Notes under the pieces: generated by a model
What the model was told of the DNA's origin: nothing
The model's input: only the letters and a program-made list of their open reading frames with translations
The model's database searches: none
Made by a program: the position numbers and the translations under genes
Part shown: positions 60,344-64,000 of the stretch, piece after piece
Position numbering within the stretch: the stretch's first letter is position 1
Layout of the letters: each line of letters opens with the position of its first letter
Assembly (NCBI RefSeq): GCF_009932355.1
Contig: NZ_LEKU01000005.1
Location: 184,984 to 248,983 of the forward strand
Direction of reading: 5' to 3'
Length of the DNA: 64,000 bases
Origin: Riemerella anatipestifer_E
GTDB taxonomy: Bacteria > Bacteroidota > Bacteroidia > Flavobacteriales > Weeksellaceae

Positions 60344-61219
60344 ATGAAAGCATTAGTGTTCCCAGGTCAGGGGTCTCAGTTTGTAGGAATGGGACAGGAA
60401 CTGTACGACAGTAGAAAAGATATTAAAGACTTAATGGAGTTTTCCAACGAAATATTAGGTTTTAATATCCTAAAAATTATGTTTAATGGTTCAGAGGAAG
60501 ATTTAAAACAAACCAGAGTAACGCAACCTGCGATATTTATACATTCCGTGGCGGCAGTTAAAGCTATAGATGCTACAGGTGTTCAGATGGTGGCAGGACA
60601 TTCTTTGGGAGAGTTTTCGGCATTGGTGGCGAGTGGCGTTTTATCCTTCGAAGACGGCTTAAAATTAGTAGCTCAAAGGGCAGATGCTATGCAAAAAGCG
60701 TGTGATGCTAACCCTTCTTCTATGGCAGCTATTTTGGGCTTAGAAGATGAAAGAGTAGAAGAAATCTGCACTCAAATAGATGGGGTAGTAGTACCTGCAA
60801 ACTATAACTGCCCTGGGCAATTGGTAATCTCTGGAGAAACCAAAGCAGTAGAGGAAGCCTGTGCTAAACTTAAAGAAGCGGGAGCTAAGAGAGCATTGCT
60901 ATTACCTGTTAATGGGGCATTTCATTCACCACTAATGAAGCCTGCACAAGACCAGTTAGCAACAGCGATAGAAAATACAAAATTTAGAAAGGCAAGTTTC
61001 CCTATTTATCAAAATATTACGACTACAGCAGTGGCTAATGAGGAGGAAATCAAACAAAACCTTATCGCACAGCTTACAGGCCCTGTAAAGTGGACGCAGT
61101 CTATTCAAAATATGATTAAAGACGGTGCAACTTCTTTTGTGGAAGTAGGTCCAGGTAAGACTTTACAAGGGTTAATCAAAAAGATAGATTCAGAAGTAGT
61201 GGTATCTTCTGCAATGTAA
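60344..61219 (+). CDS. fabD: Malonyl-CoA:ACP transacylase
   Basis: 291 residues. GQGSQFVGMG at the N-terminus, the catalytic serine in VAGHSLGEFSALVASGVL and the catalytic histidine in NGAFHSPLM are intact. It moves malonyl groups from CoA to acyl carrier protein for fatty-acid synthesis. It is 42 bases downstream of the LysM gene and ends in a strong terminator. Confidence 0.96.
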   Translation: MKALVFPGQGSQFVGMGQELYDSRKDIKDLMEFSNEILGFNILKIMFNGSEEDLKQTRVTQPAIFIHSVAAVKAIDATGVQMVAGHSLGEFSALVASGVLSFEDGLKLVAQRADAMQKACDANPSSMAAILGLEDERVEEICTQIDGVVVPANYNCPGQLVISGETKAVEEACAKLKEAGAKRALLLPVNGAFHSPLMKPAQDQLATAIENTKFRKASFPIYQNITTTAVANEEEIKQNLIAQLTGPVKWTQSIQNMIKDGATSFVEVGPGKTLQGLIKKIDSEVVVSSAM

Positions 61220-61244
61220 AAAAACTAAGTAAACGAGCTTTAAT

Positions 61245-61283
61245 AAAAAACTTGCACCCTTTATAGAGAGTGCAAGTTTTTTT
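61245..61283. terminator. Bidirectional terminator between fabD and thioredoxin
   Basis: 13-bp stem AAAAAACTTGCAC (61245-61257) / GTGCAAGTTTTTT (61270-61282), with the A and T runs forming the tails of both transcripts. Confidence 0.9.
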
Positions 61284-61309
61284 ATAGAATATTTATATTT
61301 AAGTTTGGC

Positions 61310-61609
61310 TTAAGCAAAATCTTTAAGAAGTTGAGTTAGGGTATTTACATCGTGTACGCCACTACCTTTCCAGAGGAGTTCATTGTTTTTAAAAATCATA
61401 AGAGTGGGTACACTTCTTACGCTGTATTCGCTAGCGATAGAAGGGTAATTATCTATATCTATTTTTACAATTCTAGCCGTATCTCCCACATTTTCTTTCA
61501 CGGTGTTAAGTACCGAAGACTGTATCTTGCAAGGCTGGCACCAAGTAGCAAAAAAGTCTATCAGCACAGGCTTAGGAGATTCTATGAGTTCTTTAAATTT
61601 TTGAGACAT
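61310..61609 (-). CDS. Thioredoxin-family protein
   Basis: 99 residues; the active site is WCQPC (C24, C27), followed by SVRSVPTLMIFKNNE with the cis-proline. No signal peptide, so cytoplasmic. The CQPC pair differs from the CGPC of classical thioredoxin, which suggests different redox partners. It begins 5 bases after the rhodanese gene and shares its transcript. Confidence 0.9.
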   Translation of the reverse strand: MSQKFKELIESPKPVLIDFFATWCQPCKIQSSVLNTVKENVGDTARIVKIDIDNYPSIASEYSVRSVPTLMIFKNNELLWKGSGVHDVNTLTQLLKDFA

Positions 61610-61614
61610 AATTT

Positions 61615-61932
61615 TTATTTTAGAATTTTCTTTTGAAGAGAGCTCCAGCCTCCACCATTATAAGCAGTAAAGCCATTATTAGATAAGATAGATTTTGCCG
61701 AAGCACTACGCATACCACTGGCACAACAGGTAATTACGGGTCTGTTTTTGTCCAAGCGGTTGAGATTTTGGTTCAACTCCTGTAATGGGATATTTATGGA
61801 ATTGAAAATATGCCCTGAATTGTATTCGGCTTTTGTTCTCACATCTATTATTTGAGCTCCCTTTGCGGCTAAATCTTGAAAATCTACGGGGTTCCCTCCA
61901 AAAAGTCTTTTTATAAAGTTTAACATAAACAA
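61615..61932 (-). CDS. Single-domain rhodanese protein
   Basis: 105 residues with an active-site loop CCASGMRS (catalytic C70). The first residues MFMLNFIKRLFGG suggest that an ATG two codons in may be the real start. Sulfur transfer with the downstream thioredoxin as reductant is a plausible pairing. First gene of a two-gene run. Confidence 0.87.
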   Translation of the reverse strand: MFMLNFIKRLFGGNPVDFQDLAAKGAQIIDVRTKAEYNSGHIFNSINIPLQELNQNLNRLDKNRPVITCCASGMRSASAKSILSNNGFTAYNGGGWSSLQKKILK

Positions 61933-62471
61933 TGTCTATTAAGATTTAGTACAAAGCTAAAATATTATTTTCTGATTTTAAAATAAAACTATGATTATTA
62001 GCAGTTTTTATTAAAAAAACTTGTACACTTTGCAAAAAGGTTATAAGTTTGTACTAGTTTTTGTAGTACAGCTGTAATACAGCTAATTATACATAAAACA
62101 CGGATAGTTAGAATAATTGTGTAAACACACACATAAACACACACAAACCACAATTATTATGCTTTCTTATACGAGTGTTTCGTTATGTAAGCCATACCCT
62201 GTATTCTTTTTAAGAGTTTATGGGGTTTTTGTGTGTGCCTGTGTTTTATGTTTATTTCACTTTGATTTTCATATTTCTACACTAGGAGCACCGTTATTTC
62301 ATAAGCTTAATTTGTTGTTGTTTTTGTTTGGTGTTCCTAGTTTTTTTGGAATATTAGAGGGGAATTCTCAAAAATCTCAATGCTTCTTTCTATCTTATAT
62401 TGCTTTAGAAATAAGTTTTCTAAGGGATTGTTTATGCCAGTAAAATTAATTCAAACAAAAAAATAAAATTT
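61933..62471. other. 539-base intergenic region upstream of the surface protein genes
   Basis: AT-rich. It contains a pair of 10-bp inverted repeats (62112-62121, AATAATTGTG, and 62149-62158, CACAATTATT) enclosing a 27-base CA-rich segment, and a GT-rich stretch near 62230-62255 that partly mirrors it. A 108-residue frame at 62117-62443 spans this area but looks non-coding. No RNA gene is recognisable. Confidence 0.5.
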
Positions 62472-63083
62472 ATGAAAACAAGAACGACTAAATTAAGCCT
62501 GTTAGCTTTTATTGGCTTAGGATTATCAGCTTATGGACAAGTGGGTATTAATAATCCAGATCCTAAAGCTACTCTACACATTGATGCTAAAACTACTACA
62601 GGAAGTACCAATGAGGGGATTCTTATCCCTAGGGTAACTACAGCAAAGGTACAAGCTATGACAGGAGCCGAAGAGGCTACTTTGGTGTATGTTTCTGATG
62701 GAGTAGCTGGTACAGGAGTAGCATCGGAAGTAAGTGGTAAAGGGTTTTACTTTTTTGATAAAAGTATACAGAAGTGGAATAAGTTAGGAGCTACAATATA
62801 TAAAACTAGGGAAGTTCAGGGAGGTGGAACTATAACATTGACGGCAGATGACTATTTTCTAATAAAAAAAGATTCGGGAGCAGTTACTTGGACTTTTGAT
62901 ACAGCGGGCGTTGTTAATGGTAGAAAGATTTGTATATTTAATGATGCTCCAGGAACATCAGGATCTACATTGACAATATCTCCTCAGCCTAGAGGATTAT
63001 ATGGAGGGTCTATTTACCAGAATAGCGGTTTATGTTATATATATTATGGTGGTAAATGGTATGGTTCAGAGGGAGGTAATTAA
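62472..63083 (+). CDS. Secreted surface protein, tail-fibre-like
   Basis: 203 residues with a signal peptide (LSLLAFIGLGLSAYGQ) and the motif VGINNPDPKATLHIDAKTTTGSTNEGILIPRVTTAKVQAM, common at the N-terminus of flavobacterial extracellular proteins that carry tail-fibre-like or collagen-like repeats. The rest is a beta-rich small domain. It ends one base before the first start codon of the next, collagen-like gene, so they are probably co-expressed. Function is unknown. Confidence 0.72.
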   Translation: MKTRTTKLSLLAFIGLGLSAYGQVGINNPDPKATLHIDAKTTTGSTNEGILIPRVTTAKVQAMTGAEEATLVYVSDGVAGTGVASEVSGKGFYFFDKSIQKWNKLGATIYKTREVQGGGTITLTADDYFLIKKDSGAVTWTFDTAGVVNGRKICIFNDAPGTSGSTLTISPQPRGLYGGSIYQNSGLCYIYYGGKWYGSEGGN

Positions 63084-63084
63084 T

Positions 63085-63118
63085 ATGAAAAAAAATCTAT
63101 TATGAAAAAAAATCTATT
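63085..63118 (+). repeat. 17-bp tandem duplication at the start of the collagen-like gene
   Basis: ATGAAAAAAAATCTATT occurs twice in direct succession (63085-63101, 63102-63118). The first copy opens a frame MKKNLL that stops at TGA 63103-63105, overlapping the second ATG. Because 17 is not a multiple of 3, loss or gain of a unit changes the frame. Confidence 0.85.
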
Positions 63119-64000
63119 ATTAGCTGCGGTTGCTCTTGGAAGTATTGCATTTGGTCAGGTTAGAACAAATTCTACTGTTAATCAAGAGGTATTGTCTAAT
63201 AGTACCGCATTTATGGATGCTTCGTCCTCTCCAGATTGGAACAGTTCAATCAATCTAGGAAAGGGGTTAATATTCCCTAGAGTGGATTTAGTTCAGCTTA
63301 CAGCTTTATCTAGTGTAGGCTCTGGCGGACCTGCTAACTATCCTACTCGTATGGATGGGATGTTGGTTTATAATGTAGGAACTGGTAGATCTGGTCTAGG
63401 AGGTGTAGATGTAGTCCCAGGTTTCTACTATTATGAAAACAAAAGTAATCTTCTTAATGGAGGTACTTGGAAGCCTCTAGGTAGTGCAACTACCCTAGCA
63501 GGAGCAAACGGTAAAAGTGTGCTTAATGGTACTATAGAGCCATTATCTACTACAGGTACGGTAGGAGATTTCTATATCAATACAGCTACCAACCAAATTT
63601 ATGGACCTAAAACCGCTAGTGGTTGGGGAGTTGGTACATCTCTTATTGGTCCGCAAGGTATTCAAGGGCCTCAAGGTGTAGCCGGTCCTGCTGGGGCTAC
63701 AGGTCCACAGGGTTTACAGGGACCAGCCGGCCCAGTAGGAGCAACGGGTGCTCAAGGTTTTTCTATGCTATCAGGAACGGGAGTCCCAGCTTCTAGTTTA
63801 GGAGTGAATGGTGATAGCTATGTAGATGCTGCCACCGGTACCGTTTATAAGAAAACTTCAGGAGTATGGACTAGCACAGGTCAAACATTAAAAGGAGCGA
63901 CCGGCGCTCAAGGTATTCAAGGTCCACAGGGTGTAGCTGGTCCTGCAGGAGCTACAGGTCCGCAAGGCTTACAGGGACCAACTGGCCCAGTAGGAGCAAC
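63102..64000 (+). CDS. Collagen-like surface protein, 5' part
   Basis: Open to the window edge (299 complete codons). Signal peptide MKKNLLLAAVALGSIAFGQ, then a non-repetitive domain of about 165 residues, then Gly-X-Y blocks (GPQGIQGPQGVAGPAGATG and so on, about 12 triplets) separated by a module SMLSGTGVPASSLGVNGDSYVDAA. The two collagen blocks are nearly identical at DNA level, a recombination hot spot. A 17-base duplication at the start creates an extra 6-codon minicistron (63085-63105) overlapping the real ATG. Collagen-like bacterial proteins often act in adhesion. Confidence 0.85.
   Translation, partial: MKKNLLLAAVALGSIAFGQVRTNSTVNQEVLSNSTAFMDASSSPDWNSSINLGKGLIFPRVDLVQLTALSSVGSGGPANYPTRMDGMLVYNVGTGRSGLGGVDVVPGFYYYENKSNLLNGGTWKPLGSATTLAGANGKSVLNGTIEPLSTTGTVGDFYINTATNQIYGPKTASGWGVGTSLIGPQGIQGPQGVAGPAGATGPQGLQGPAGPVGATGAQGFSMLSGTGVPASSLGVNGDSYVDAATGTVYKKTSGVWTSTGQTLKGATGAQGIQGPQGVAGPAGATGPQGLQGPTGPVGA

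Noticed and set aside
62117..62443. 108-residue frame with Cys- and Phe-rich composition
   Set aside because: Overlaps the CA/GT inverted-repeat region, has no start context or domain, and its composition follows the simple repeat. Probably chance.
1..64000. CRISPR array or prophage
   Set aside because: No repeat-spacer array and no phage structural genes were seen. The collagen-like and tail-fibre-like proteins at the end are exported surface proteins, not phage genes, given their signal peptides.

Overview
The window is chromosomal DNA of a member of the Bacteroidota, most likely Flavobacteriia of the family Weeksellaceae (Riemerella / Chryseobacterium / Bergeyella-like). The evidence is low GC, Bacteroidota promoters (a -7 element TAnnTTTG, often with TTG about 19 bases upstream), almost no Shine-Dalgarno sequences, a SusC/SusD pair, type III glutamine synthetase, bacillithiol synthesis (BshC), a LytS/LytTR two-component pair, DUF3078 and DUF3127 proteins and the operon rimP-nusA-infB. 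The exact genus is an inference.

Layout. 1-8.3 kb is housekeeping: end of ribosomal protein L25, SprT-like protease, mannose-1-phosphate guanylyltransferase, YifB/ComM ATPase, ECF sigma factor, HAD phosphatase, TrpS, LysE-type exporter, LD-carboxypeptidase, YraN. 8.3-13.4 kb is the most unusual part: an operon of a diverged Lgt-like membrane enzyme, a radical SAM protein resembling tetraether synthase (Tes), and a tiny membrane protein. It is followed by fossils of a tandem duplication (a second tiny membrane protein, a relic of the radical SAM 3' end, a broken copy of a secreted TPR-type protein), an uncharacterised membrane protein, a helicase relic and a 21-bp periodic G-tract array. 13.4-15.2 kb is a two-component system.

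15-23.4 kb is mostly on the minus strand: DUF4870, CapA, an NlpC/P60 lipoprotein, glutamine synthetase III, DUF3078, a frameshifted YdeI-type protein and an AlkD-type glycosylase, with a rhomboid protease on the plus strand. 23.4-29 kb carries a small Cys/His-rich exported protein, a TonB receptor with an N-terminal heavy-metal domain, and a second TonB receptor facing it. 29-36.4 kb has a sulfurtransferase, nitroreductase, Omp85-like barrel, NUMOD4/HNH protein, HflX, MnmA and a small outer-membrane protein. 36.4-39 kb is feoA-feoB plus a Cys-tailed mini-protein under a Fur-like box. 39-44 kb has Aat, DUF3127, three tRNAs (Leu-TAG, Gly-GCC, Leu-TAA), an S41 protease, two tRNA-Val and FolC. An unrecognised 382-residue protein follows.

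45.3-50.1 kb is rimP-nusA-infB, with a terminator-like hairpin in its leader. 50.4-61.2 kb runs SusC, SusD, putative porin, BshC, a LysM/PBP1 protein and FabD, with a thioredoxin/rhodanese pair on the opposite strand. The window ends in two exported surface proteins, the second collagen-like and cut by the window edge.

The best candidate for an undescribed system is the Lgt-like / Tes-like radical SAM / mini-membrane-protein operon at 8.35-10.68 kb, which I read as a possible lipid or lipoprotein tailoring pathway. Several promoters place the -7 element within a few bases of the start codon, implying leaderless mRNAs; I used this to correct a number of starts.
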